Made by a program: the position numbers and the translations under genes. From NCBI RefSeq assembly GCF_001429185.1, contig NZ_LMIW01000008.1:372001-436000 (forward strand): DNA of 64,000 bases, read 5' to 3'. This document shows positions 44,358 through 53,969 of this stretch, piece by piece. The notes beneath the pieces are model-generated. The model worked only from the letters and a program-made list of their open reading frames with translations, was not told where the DNA came from and did not search any database. The stretch is from Terrabacter sp. Root85 (GTDB lineage Bacteria > Actinomycetota > Actinomycetes > Actinomycetales > Dermatophilaceae). How positions within the stretch are numbered: position 1 is the stretch's first letter; each line of letters starts with the position of its first letter.

Positions 44358-45158
44358 ATGAGCCGACCCGTCACCCGACCGCGCCAGCCCGGCGTCCCCG
44401 ACCCCGCCCCGGCCCCGGCACGGCGCGCGTGGGTCGAGCAGATCATGGGCATGCCGATCTCCATCCACCTGCGGGGCGCCGACGTCGACGGTCTCGCCGC
44501 CCACGAGGCGGTGGCGTCGGCCTTCCGGATCCTGCGCGAGATGGACTCGATCTTCTCGACCTACCGCGAGGACTCCGACCTCATGCGACTTCGCCGCGAG
44601 GAGGTCCAGGTCTCGCAGTGCAGTCCCCTCGTGGAGGAGGCGCTGCGCATCGGGCAGGAGGCCGAGGTGCTCACCCGGGGGGCGTTCACGACCTTGCTGC
44701 CCACGGGCGACGGTGACCTCGCGTTCGACCCGACCGGCCTCGTCAAGGGGTGGGCCGTCGACCGTGCGTCCGTGCCCCTGTCCGGCCTGGAACGGATCTC
44801 CTTCTGCATCAACGCCGGTGGCGACATCCTGATCGGCGCCCACGCCGACATGCCCGCCGACGGACCCGAGTCCATCGCCTGGCGGATCGGCGTGGAGGAC
44901 CCTCTCGACCGGCAGCGGATCGCGAACACCCTGACGCTGACGCGCGGGGCCGTGGCGACCTCGGGGACCGCCGCCCGGGGTGCCCACCTCTACGACCCCG
45001 CGTCCGGTGAGCTCGTCGGACGTCCCGGATCGGTGACGGTGACCGGACCGACCCTGCTCTGGGCCGACATCTGGGCCACGGCACTCTTCGTCGGCTCGGA
45101 GCGCACGAGCGAGGCCTTCGCCGCGAACGCGACGGACTACCTCTCGACGGCCCTCTGA
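44358..45158 (+). CDS. apbE: FAD:protein FMN transferase
   Basis: The 266-residue ApbE-family enzyme shows MGMPISIHLRG, the DPTGLVKGWAVDRA motif, CINAGGDILIGA and TSGTAARGAHLYDP, ending in WADIWATALFVG. It moves FMN from FAD onto a Thr of the FMN_bind partner, which here is the gene just upstream. No signal peptide is evident after the Pro/Arg-rich N-terminus, so it may act before export of its substrate, or use a non-classical route. AAGGAG lies six bases before the ATG. Confidence 0.88.
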   Translation: MSRPVTRPRQPGVPDPAPAPARRAWVEQIMGMPISIHLRGADVDGLAAHEAVASAFRILREMDSIFSTYREDSDLMRLRREEVQVSQCSPLVEEALRIGQEAEVLTRGAFTTLLPTGDGDLAFDPTGLVKGWAVDRASVPLSGLERISFCINAGGDILIGAHADMPADGPESIAWRIGVEDPLDRQRIANTLTLTRGAVATSGTAARGAHLYDPASGELVGRPGSVTVTGPTLLWADIWATALFVGSERTSEAFAANATDYLSTAL

Positions 45159-45173
45159 CCCGACCTGGCGCGC

Positions 45174-45200
45174 CCGGGCGCCGGCCGCTCGGCCGCCCGG
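45174..45200 (+). terminator. terminator-like hairpin after apbE
   Basis: CCGGGCG (45174-45180) pairs with CGCCCGG (45194-45200), with an inner GCC/GGC helix, a 3-nt bulge and a GCTC loop. It begins 16 bp past the apbE stop. Confidence 0.55.
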
Positions 45201-45208
45201 CGGGATGC

Positions 45209-45407
45209 TCCGCAAGGACAAAAGGCGCACGGCTGCCCGAACCGGGAAGGCCTTGAGGCTTTCTTGCGGAAACCATGCGTGCCCCGGGGTTCGCACCTTG
45301 CAGTTGGCGCGGAAGAGTCGTCTTCATCAGCAGCAACGGTCGGGGGACCGGCTCGCTGACTCAGAGACCTTCGGGCGAGTGCCCGCCGATCCGGGGAGGA
45401 GAGCGCC
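45209..45407 (+). other. structured 5' leader upstream of a small open frame
   Basis: TCCGCAAG (45209-45216) is exactly complementary to 45263-45270, enclosing further short stems. Later there are TGCG/CGCA and CGGGC/GCCCG hairpins before a GGGGAGGAG Shine-Dalgarno. It does not match a riboswitch class I can recall. Confidence 0.35.
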
Positions 45408-45632
45408 ATGACCATCAGCACCGACACTGACCCTGCAGTGACGGTGCGCGGTCGCGGCGCCCTCCCCGGTCGGCGGGCCCACTCGGAGCTTTCGGTGGGG
45501 GGAGTGGACCGGAGCGGGACGGGCCAGCCGGTGGGAGGCCGGCCCGTCCCGACCCGGGACATCGCCCGACGTCCGCGGCGCCCCGGGACGGCTCTGGCCC
45601 GGGACGCCTTCGGCGCCGGCCGTGGCCGCTGA
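45408..45632 (+). CDS. small hypothetical protein, possible leader peptide
   Basis: The 74-residue open frame starts at an ATG with an excellent GGGAGGAG Shine-Dalgarno (spacing about 6-7). It overlaps the start of the HPt-like gene by 11 bp. The sequence is Arg/Gly/Pro-rich with no recognisable domain, so it could be a translated leader that couples initiation of the next gene, or a real small basic protein. Composition alone is compatible with a chance frame in GC-rich DNA. Confidence 0.4.
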   Translation: MTISTDTDPAVTVRGRGALPGRRAHSELSVGGVDRSGTGQPVGGRPVPTRDIARRPRRPGTALARDAFGAGRGR

Positions 45633-46032
45633 GCAGGTCGTGAGCCCGGCCTGTCCCGGACTCACGGTCGACGAGCTCGACCCGAGGGCCCTGACCCGTC
45701 TCGCATCGGAGCTCGAGAGCGACGACCTCGCCCGCTCCATCGCCCAGACCTACCTGCGGATGCTCGATGCCCGGCTGGCCCGCGCCGCGTCCGCGCTCGA
45801 CCGCCGCGACGAGGTCGCGGCGATGGACGTCCTGCTCAGCCTGCGCGTCTCGTCGGCCACCGTCGGACTCGTCCGGCTCGAGTCGGCCGTGCTCTGCGTC
45901 ATCGACGCGGTCAGTCGCGGTGAGACCGAGCTGGCCCGCGAACGCGGGACGTCGATGCTCGGCGTGGCCCCGGGTGCGCGCGTCGCGCTGCGGTCGCACC
46001 TCGACCGCTCGGCACCGCCCGTCGTCGCCTGA
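45622..46032 (+). CDS. HPt-like domain protein lacking the phospho-accepting histidine
   Basis: The 136-residue all-helical protein aligns with histidine phosphotransfer domains: YLRMLDARLARAASALDRRD as one helix and VLLSLRVSSATVGLVRLESAV in the place of the 'AHxLKGSSxxLG' helix. The phospho-His position is Leu72, so it cannot relay phosphate in the usual way. It may be a scaffold, inhibitor or evolved signalling adaptor. It converges with an orphan response regulator gene 60 bp away. Start GTG 45622 or 45640. Confidence 0.6.
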   Translation: MAAEQVVSPACPGLTVDELDPRALTRLASELESDDLARSIAQTYLRMLDARLARAASALDRRDEVAAMDVLLSLRVSSATVGLVRLESAVLCVIDAVSRGETELARERGTSMLGVAPGARVALRSHLDRSAPPVVA

Positions 46033-46092
46033 CCTCCGAACGCGTCGACACGTGCGGGCGGCCCAGCGGCCCCAGCCACAGCGCCGTCGGCG

Positions 46093-46890
46093 TCAGAACG
46101 CGTCGGGCTCCTCCATGCGGTAGCCGACGCCCCGCACGGTCCGGATCGGGGCACGCGTGCCGTCGGGGCCGAGACGGCTCAGCTTGCGGCGGAGGTTGCC
46201 CACGTGCACCTCGACGAGGTGCTCCTCGGACCAACCGGGGCCCCACAGGCTGTCGAGGAGGACGGCGCGCGACCACACGCGGCGCGGTGCGCTGATCAGG
46301 GTCGAGAGCAGGTCGAACTCGGTGCGGGTCAGGTCGACCTCGTGGTCGTCGACCGTGGCGACGCGGCCTTCCGGGTCGACGGCGATGCGGCCGTGACGCA
46401 CGAGCTCGGGTGCCGGCTCGTCCGGTGTCGCGCCGTCGGCGGGCGGCCCGCCCGCCGAGACGGCCGAGACGGTGCCGGCCGGACCCGTCGCGTCGTCGGA
46501 GCCGTTGGGTCCGCCGGTGCGCGGCCGCCGGAACATCGCGTTGACGCGGGCCTGCAGCTCGCGAGGGCTGAACGGCTTGGTGAGGTAGTCGTCGGCGCCG
46601 ATCTCGAGGCCCATGAGGCGGTCGATCTCGTCGGTGCGCGCGCTGATCATGACGACGTAGGCCTGGCTCACGTCGCGCACCCGGCGGCACACCTCGATCC
46701 CGTCGAGGTCGGGCAGGCCCAGGTCGAGGGTGACGAGGTCGGGGTCGGTCGCGACGACGAGCTCGAGGCCCGCCTGTCCCGAGGACGCCGCCGAGACCTC
46801 GAAGCCCTGCATGGTCAGGCTGTGCGTGATGAGCTCACGGATGTCGTCGTCGTCCTCGACGACGACCGCGGTGCGCGCTGAGCCCATCAT
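46093..46890 (-). CDS. OmpR/PhoB-family response regulator (orphan)
   Basis: The 265-residue protein has a receiver domain with acidic pocket EDDDD, phospho-acceptor Asp56 in TLDLGLPD and Lys in YLTKPF. A long Gly/Pro/Ala-rich linker (about 125-170) follows. The C-terminal winged-helix DNA-binding domain contains LTRTEFDLLSTLI, HVGNLRRKL and RTVRGVGYR. No histidine kinase gene is beside it; the nearest signalling gene is the HPt-like protein. Start at the first of two ATG codons (46890 or 46887). The long linker is unusual for the family. Confidence 0.85.
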   Translation of the reverse strand: MMGSARTAVVVEDDDDIRELITHSLTMQGFEVSAASSGQAGLELVVATDPDLVTLDLGLPDLDGIEVCRRVRDVSQAYVVMISARTDEIDRLMGLEIGADDYLTKPFSPRELQARVNAMFRRPRTGGPNGSDDATGPAGTVSAVSAGGPPADGATPDEPAPELVRHGRIAVDPEGRVATVDDHEVDLTRTEFDLLSTLISAPRRVWSRAVLLDSLWGPGWSEEHLVEVHVGNLRRKLSRLGPDGTRAPIRTVRGVGYRMEEPDAF

Positions 46891-46955
46891 GCGGTGATTG
46901 TTGCAGAATGCGGGGGTTTGGCCCGCCAGATGCGAATGTCGGGCGGTTCGTCGCC

Positions 46956-48962
<2,007 letters not shown>

Positions 48963-49040
48963 GGCTCCACTCTCGCGCACGCCGGGCGCCGGCCGGGGAC
49001 TGGTGCGTCACACACCCGGCCCACGCATACCCCCCGGGGT

Positions 49041-49046
49041 TAGTGT
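49041..49046 (+). promoter_or_regulatory. -10 box of a probable leaderless promoter
   Basis: TAGTGT ends six bases before the ATG at 49053 of the cupredoxin-like lipoprotein gene. Confidence 0.45.
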
Positions 49047-49052
49047 CGAGGC

Positions 49053-49667
49053 ATGGCCAGAGGCTGGAGCATCCGTCGCTCGTGGACGGGCGGGGCTGCG
49101 TTCGCAGCTGCCGCCCTGGTGCTCACGGGCTGTTCGGCAGCGCCCGCGGCGACGAACCCGATGGGCGGCGCCATGGGTGGCGTGCGCGCCGGGTCGAGCA
49201 GCGGCGTCCCGATGGCGGCGCCGCTGGCGTGTGCGGCCCCGACCGACCTTCCCGGGTCGCGGGTGACCGTCAGCCTCGTCGACATGGGCATGTCGCGGAT
49301 GATGGGCGGCGTCGCCCCGATGGGGGCCCGGATGCTGCTCGTCGCGCGGCCCGCGACCGTCCACTCCGGACCGGTGAGCGTCGTCGTGGAGAACTCCGGG
49401 TGGCGCACCCACGAGCTCGTCGTCCTGCCGCTCGTCGCCGACGCCGTCGCCGGACAGCGCGTGCCGGGCCGGGACGGCACGGTCGACGAGTCGGGCAGCC
49501 TCGGGGAGGCTTCGGCGTCCTGCGCCGCGGGCCACGGTGACGGCATCGTCTCCGGCGCCGTCGGCTGGGTGACGGTGACCCTGGCGCCGGGCCACTACGA
49601 GCTCGTCTGCAACCTCGAGAACCACTACGCCGACGGGATGCGCCAGGGGCTCGTCGTCACCGGCTGA
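49053..49667 (+). CDS. cupredoxin-like lipoprotein with type 1 copper ligands
   Basis: The 204-residue protein has a lipoprotein signal ending at LVLTGC (Cys27), then a Met/Gly-rich region (PMGGAMGGVRAG; MGMSRMMGG) that could also bind copper. The C-terminal half is a beta-rich cupredoxin domain with the four ligands His120 (WRTHELV), Cys186, His191 and Met196 (C-x4-H-x4-M in LVCNLENHYADGM). This spacing is like rusticyanin/sulfocyanin-type blue copper proteins. It probably acts in electron transfer or copper handling at the outer face of the membrane. Confidence 0.75.
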   Translation: MARGWSIRRSWTGGAAFAAAALVLTGCSAAPAATNPMGGAMGGVRAGSSSGVPMAAPLACAAPTDLPGSRVTVSLVDMGMSRMMGGVAPMGARMLLVARPATVHSGPVSVVVENSGWRTHELVVLPLVADAVAGQRVPGRDGTVDESGSLGEASASCAAGHGDGIVSGAVGWVTVTLAPGHYELVCNLENHYADGMRQGLVVTG

Positions 49668-49691
49668 GGCCGGGGGCGACCGGCCGGGCCG

Positions 49692-51092
49692 TCAGGCGGC
49701 GACGGCCTCGCGCGGCGCGACGAGGCGCTCCCAGCGGATCCGACGCGCACGCCACGTGAAGATGGCGAGCTTGGCGAGCTCCTCGAGGATGCGGGCCACG
49801 AAGATGCCGACGTAGCCGAGCGGCGTGTGCAGGCCGAGGAGGACGGCGAGCGGCAGCCCGATCAGGAAGGCACCGGCGACGTCGCCCATGATGACCCCGC
49901 GCACGTCGTTGGCGCTGGGCAGCACGCCCGCTCCGACGATCATGTTGCGCACCTTGACCACCTGGAACGCCGCGTTGATGAGGATGCCGACGCCGGCCAT
50001 GGTGCGCACGTCTCGACCGGCCTCCCCGAAGAGGACGTCGAGCAGCAGCACCGAGGCGGCGAAGAGGACCCCGAAGACGGCGGCGGTCCCGACGCCCGCG
50101 CGGGTCAGCCGCCGCACCCAGGCCATCGCGTCGTGGACGTCCCCGCGACCGACGGAGCGGCCCACGAGGGTGGTCGTGGCGCTCATCAGCCCGATGCTGC
50201 CGACGACGAAGACGCCCTCCAGCGTCGTGACGATCTGCGCGGCGGCCAGCGCCTCGTCGCCGAGCTGCTGGAACACGACGTTGTAGAGGAAGGTCCCGAC
50301 GGTCCAGAAGAGCTCGGTGACGCCGAGGGGGAGCGCGAGGACGAAGAGGGGCACGATGACGGCACGCCACTGCCGGACGCTGTCGGGCAGGCTCCAGCCG
50401 ACGACGGCGCGCCGGCCGTAGGCCATCCACAGCAGGATGAGCGTCTTGACGACGGCGGTCACGAGCGTGGCCCAGCCGGCGCCGGCGACGCCGAGCGAGG
50501 GCAGCGGGCCGAGCCCGACGACGAGGGAGTACGCGATTGCCGAGTTCGCGAAGACGGTGACCATCGTCGCGATCATCGGGCTCGTCGGTCGGCCGGCCGA
50601 GCGGAGGACACCCGAGAGGATCGCGCTGAGCATGACCGGCAGCGTCGCGAGGACGGTGAGGCGGAAGTAGTCGGTGCCCGCCGCCGCCACCGACGGGGAG
50701 GCCCCGACGAGCGACATGAGGTGGTCGGCGAAGAACCACGGCACGAGCGAGACGACGACGCCGAGCCCGACGGCGACGAGAAGCGCCGCCGTGACCGTGT
50801 GGTCGAGGGCGTCCCGGCGACCGGCGCCGTGCGCCCGCGCCACGAGGATGCTCACCGACGTGCCGAGACAGCCGAGCGTCACCGCGAGGATGAAGGTGAG
50901 GCTGTTGGAGAAGCCCACCGCGGCGATCGCCGTGGCCCCGAGGCTCCCGACGACGATCTGGTTGACGAAGTTGAGCACGAGCATGAGGACGAACTCCATG
51001 CTCACCGGCACGGCGATGCGCGCGATCTCGCGAGCAGGGGTCGGCGTGGCCGAGCGCTGGTCGCGGGAGGTGGGCATGGCAAGGCGAGGCAT
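49692..51092 (-). CDS. MATE-family multidrug/cation exporter
   Basis: The 466-residue protein has twelve predicted helices in two homologous halves. It shows the MATE N-terminal pattern IAVPVSMEFVLMLVLNFVNQIVVGSLGA, GFSNSLTF and repeated small-residue rich helices (TSPMIATMVTVFANSAIAY). MATE exporters use Na+ or H+ to expel cationic drugs or metabolites. Substrate is unknown. The start at 51092 has AAAGG eight bases upstream; a TTG further upstream is less likely. Confidence 0.88.
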   Translation of the reverse strand: MPRLAMPTSRDQRSATPTPAREIARIAVPVSMEFVLMLVLNFVNQIVVGSLGATAIAAVGFSNSLTFILAVTLGCLGTSVSILVARAHGAGRRDALDHTVTAALLVAVGLGVVVSLVPWFFADHLMSLVGASPSVAAAGTDYFRLTVLATLPVMLSAILSGVLRSAGRPTSPMIATMVTVFANSAIAYSLVVGLGPLPSLGVAGAGWATLVTAVVKTLILLWMAYGRRAVVGWSLPDSVRQWRAVIVPLFVLALPLGVTELFWTVGTFLYNVVFQQLGDEALAAAQIVTTLEGVFVVGSIGLMSATTTLVGRSVGRGDVHDAMAWVRRLTRAGVGTAAVFGVLFAASVLLLDVLFGEAGRDVRTMAGVGILINAAFQVVKVRNMIVGAGVLPSANDVRGVIMGDVAGAFLIGLPLAVLLGLHTPLGYVGIFVARILEELAKLAIFTWRARRIRWERLVAPREAVAA

Positions 51093-51251
51093 GCGAGTGC
51101 CTTTCGACAACGAAGGTGGGGGAGCGCGACAAGGTTAAGGCTTCAAGCACCCCGGAGTCGAAACGATTTGATCGACGACGTCGAGCGCGTGTCGTCGACG
51201 GTGCTGAGGCTGTCACGAGCGTGTCGAGTCAGCGCTCGAGAGCCCGCCGGC

Positions 51252-52220
51252 TCAGTCGTTCATCGCCTTGATGATCGTCACCGCGAGGCTGATCCGGTCG
51301 TGTGCCCAGGCGTCGTCGGCGGGGCCCTTCGCCAGCGCCTCGGCGGCGTCGAGGGCGTTGTCGGCCTCCCGGACGATCGTCCACGCACGGGCCCGCCCCT
51401 CGTCGAGGCCGGCGCGCTCGCAGATGATCTCGAGCCGCCGGCGCAGCGACCACCGGACCTCGGACCCGGTCCCGAGCTCGTCGGCCCGGTTCCACAGGGC
51501 GGGGGCCACCTCGAACGCCGGGTCGCCGGCCATCGGCTTGGGGTCGATGGCGAGCCACGGGGAGCGGTAGGCGGCGAGCACGTTGGTGTAGTGCAGGTCG
51601 GTGTGCAGCAGCCGGTCCTCGGCGGGGGCCCGCTCGACGAGCTCGCGGGCCAGCGTCGACGCCTGGTCGAGGTAGCGCCGCGGCAGCACCGCGGGTGCGG
51701 CCGCCAGCTCCTCGGCCTGACGGAGGGCGTATGCCGTGAGGCTGGGCACGCGCGGGTGCGGGGGCCGTCGCAGCACCCGGAGCAGGTCGCCGATGACGCC
51801 GCACGCCTCGTCGATGTCGACGCGGGTCAGGTCGCGGGTGTGCAGCCGCTCGAGGAGCAGGGCGAAGCGCGCGGGGTCGGCCCGCACGAGGCGCGCCGCA
51901 CCGTGCCCGTTCCACGTCTGGAGCGCGAGGTGCTCGGTCGCGGCCTCAGGGTGCGGCCAGGTGATCTTGAGGATGCCCTCGCCGCTCACCCCGACGACGT
52001 CGCGGCCCGAGCCCAGCAGGCGCACCGGGATGGCCACCGCGCACACGCCGTTGGTGGCTCGCCCGATGGGCTCGAGCTCCCAGTCGGCGAGCAGGTCGGT
52101 GATGAGCCCCGGCAGTGCGTCGATCCAGTCCTCGCCGGAGACGTAGCCGTCGGGCTCGTAGCCGCTCACCTCGTGGGCGAACAGGGCGGGGATGAGGTCG
52201 TACATCGGGTCGTAGCTCAC
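51252..52220 (-). CDS. APH(6)/hydroxyurea phosphotransferase-family kinase
   Basis: The 322-residue protein has the aminoglycoside-phosphotransferase catalytic loop LLHTDLHYTNVL and the metal-binding LAIDPKPMAGDPAFEVAPALWNR, the form typical of the streptomycin 6-phosphotransferase / hydroxyurea kinase group. Such proteins can confer antibiotic resistance, but many chromosomal members have unknown small-molecule substrates. The GTG start at 52220 overlaps the stop of the DUF4439 gene by 4 bp and has GGGAG nine bases upstream, so the two are co-expressed. Confidence 0.78.
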   Translation of the reverse strand: MSYDPMYDLIPALFAHEVSGYEPDGYVSGEDWIDALPGLITDLLADWELEPIGRATNGVCAVAIPVRLLGSGRDVVGVSGEGILKITWPHPEAATEHLALQTWNGHGAARLVRADPARFALLLERLHTRDLTRVDIDEACGVIGDLLRVLRRPPHPRVPSLTAYALRQAEELAAAPAVLPRRYLDQASTLARELVERAPAEDRLLHTDLHYTNVLAAYRSPWLAIDPKPMAGDPAFEVAPALWNRADELGTGSEVRWSLRRRLEIICERAGLDEGRARAWTIVREADNALDAAEALAKGPADDAWAHDRISLAVTIIKAMND

Positions 52221-53221
52221 GCGGTGGCTCCCGGGAAGGCGGTCAGGGGCACGTCCCAGTCGACGGCGAGTGCCTGGAGGTCGGCGCTCCAGCGCGCGAC
52301 GTCCTCGAGGGAGGCGGCGCTCGGGCTCGGGCCGGCCACCTCGGTGCCGGCGTCCACGGCGGACGACAGGGTCTCGGTCGCGAGGCGTCCGGCCGCCTCG
52401 GGTGTCGTGACGGGGTAGGGCAGCGCCCACCCGGCAGGCGTCGTCGAGCTCGCGCCGGACACGGCGATGTCGAGGCGCACCAGGGCGGCGAGCGTGTCCT
52501 CGGCCCGCGACCGCTGGTCGCCAGAGCTCTGGGCCGCGACGACCTCGAAGGCGTACACGAGGGGGGAGGTCCGGGACACGATCTCGGGTCGCACGGGGCT
52601 GGGCGGCGACGTGGCGACGTCCCGTCCGAGGAGCACCGCGCCGGCGAGGCGTTGTCCGTAGGCGGCCGCGAGCAGCTCGCGGGTGTCGACGGTCGCCGTC
52701 GTGAGCGCGGACCAGTCCTCGGGCCCGAGCGAGTCGAGCAGGGCGGCGAGCTCCCGGCGGGTGCGGACGGGCCGCTGGCTCGTCGCCGGGGCGGCCGAGG
52801 GTGTGGGGGTGCCCGTGGAGCCGGGCCGCGACGACGGCGCCGGCCCGGCGGCCACGGCGGCGTCGATCACGGCCGTCGGCACGCCGGCGTTCGTGAGCCG
52901 GCCGCGCAGGACGCGCAGCTGCTCCCGGTTGACGGTGCGGAGCCGACGGACCAGGCCGCCACCCTCGTCGCCCGCGAGGACCGACGTCTCGGCCGCCACG
53001 ATGTGTTCGAGGTCGGCCACGGCCGAGAGCAGGAGGGCCTCGTCCGGGGCCGGACGGCGGGTGGGCACCGGCGGGGGAGGCGGCGGCACGTCGAGGCGCA
53101 GGCCGCGGTCGACGAGCAGCGCGAGGGCGGCGGCACCGCCGCCGAGCACGAGAAGGCGGCGCGGGGGACGGCCGAGACCGTCCATCACCCGTGACCCGAG
53201 CCCACGGGTGTCGCCGTCCAT
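52217..53221 (-). CDS. DUF4439 ferritin-like domain protein with N-terminal membrane anchor
   Basis: The 334-residue protein has an N-terminal hydrophobic helix after RPPRR (residues about 22-38), a Pro-rich linker and two long helical segments (ALLLSAVADLEHIVAAE; PLVYAFEVVAAQSSGDQRS) as expected for a DUF4439 ferritin-like fold on the outer face of the membrane. The function of the family is not known. It is divergent from rimP, a placement shared with other actinobacteria, and coupled to the downstream kinase gene. Confidence 0.7.
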   Translation of the reverse strand: MDGDTRGLGSRVMDGLGRPPRRLLVLGGGAAALALLVDRGLRLDVPPPPPPVPTRRPAPDEALLLSAVADLEHIVAAETSVLAGDEGGGLVRRLRTVNREQLRVLRGRLTNAGVPTAVIDAAVAAGPAPSSRPGSTGTPTPSAAPATSQRPVRTRRELAALLDSLGPEDWSALTTATVDTRELLAAAYGQRLAGAVLLGRDVATSPPSPVRPEIVSRTSPLVYAFEVVAAQSSGDQRSRAEDTLAALVRLDIAVSGASSTTPAGWALPYPVTTPEAAGRLATETLSSAVDAGTEVAGPSPSAASLEDVARWSADLQALAVDWDVPLTAFPGATA

Positions 53222-53250
53222 GCCGAGATCTTCGCACGCGGGCGGCGGTC

Positions 53251-53278
53251 TGCGACGACCCCCCGGCGCCGATAGAGT
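53251..53278 (+). promoter_or_regulatory. promoter of the rimP-nusA operon
   Basis: TGCGAC (53251-53256) and TAGAGT (53273-53278) are separated by 16 bp, leaving a leader of about 70 nt before rimP. Confidence 0.4.
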
Positions 53279-53354
53279 GGTGGGCACGCGGTGCCCGTCG
53301 CGTCCTTCGGGGCGTCGGCGCCGGACATTCGAGAAGAGCAGGAGGCGTCGACTG

Positions 53355-53969
53355 ATGAGCACGGCCCAGGAGATCAGAGCGACGCTCGAGCCGGTGCTCG
53401 CGCCCCTCGGGCTCGTCGTCGAGGACGTCTCCGTGTCTCCCGCCGGCAAGCGGCGGCTGGTTCGCGTGCTCGTCGACGCCGACATCGCCGGTCTCGACGC
53501 AGCCGACACGACGAGTGCCGTCCCGCCGCTCTCGCTCGACGCCGTCGCCGAGGCGACTCGGGCCGTGAGCGACGAGCTGGACGCGAGCGACGTGATGGGT
53601 CAGGCCCCCTACGTCCTCGAGGTGTCCTCACCCGGGGTCGGCCGGCCGCTCGCCTCCCGCGACCAGCTCCGGCGTCAGGTGGGGCGGCTCGTCGAGGTCG
53701 TCCACCAGGACGGCACCGACACCGGGCGGCTCACCGAGGTCGGCACGGACTCGCTCACCCTCGAGGTCCAGGCCACGAAGAAGACTCCGGCGCGCCACCT
53801 GACCCTCGACCTCGACACCGTCCAGCGCGGCACCGTGCAGGTCGAGTTCACGCGCGCCGAGACCACGAACGACGCCGCCGTCGACGACGCGGGGGACGAC
53901 GCCTCCGACGACGCGCACGACGACACCCACGACCCGGACGAGACGTCCGCCCTGGAAGGGGACCACTGA
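53355..53969 (+). CDS. rimP: ribosome maturation factor RimP
   Basis: The 204-residue protein has the RimP N-terminal alpha/beta domain ([24 protein letters not shown], with [17 protein letters not shown]-like helix), the central [14 protein letters not shown] motif and the C-terminal SH3-like domain ([14 protein letters not shown]). It assists 30S subunit assembly. A long acidic tail rich in Asp (about residues 165-204) is added to the usual length. AGGAGG lies about nine bases before the ATG. The stop overlaps the nusA start by one base. Confidence 0.93.
   Translation: MSTAQEIRATLEPVLAPLGLVVEDVSVSPAGKRRLVRVLVDADIAGLDAADTTSAVPPLSLDAVAEATRAVSDELDASDVMGQAPYVLEVSSPGVGRPLASRDQLRRQVGRLVEVVHQDGTDTGRLTEVGTDSLTLEVQATKKTPARHLTLDLDTVQRGTVQVEFTRAETTNDAAVDDAGDDASDDAHDDTHDPDETSALEGDH

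Noticed and set aside
45209-45407. Cyclic di-GMP (GEMM) or cobalamin riboswitch before the small open frame
   Set aside because: The conserved core sequences of those classes are not present, so only a generic structured leader is reported.
48963-48980. GTG start at 48980 for the DUF255 protein
   Set aside because: It would add six residues before the conserved MPNRL start and place a GAGAG Shine-Dalgarno-like sequence inside the coding region.
49827-52418. 863-residue plus-strand open frame opposite the MATE and kinase genes
   Set aside because: Antisense shadow with Asp/Glu/Arg/Gly-biased composition and no domain pattern.
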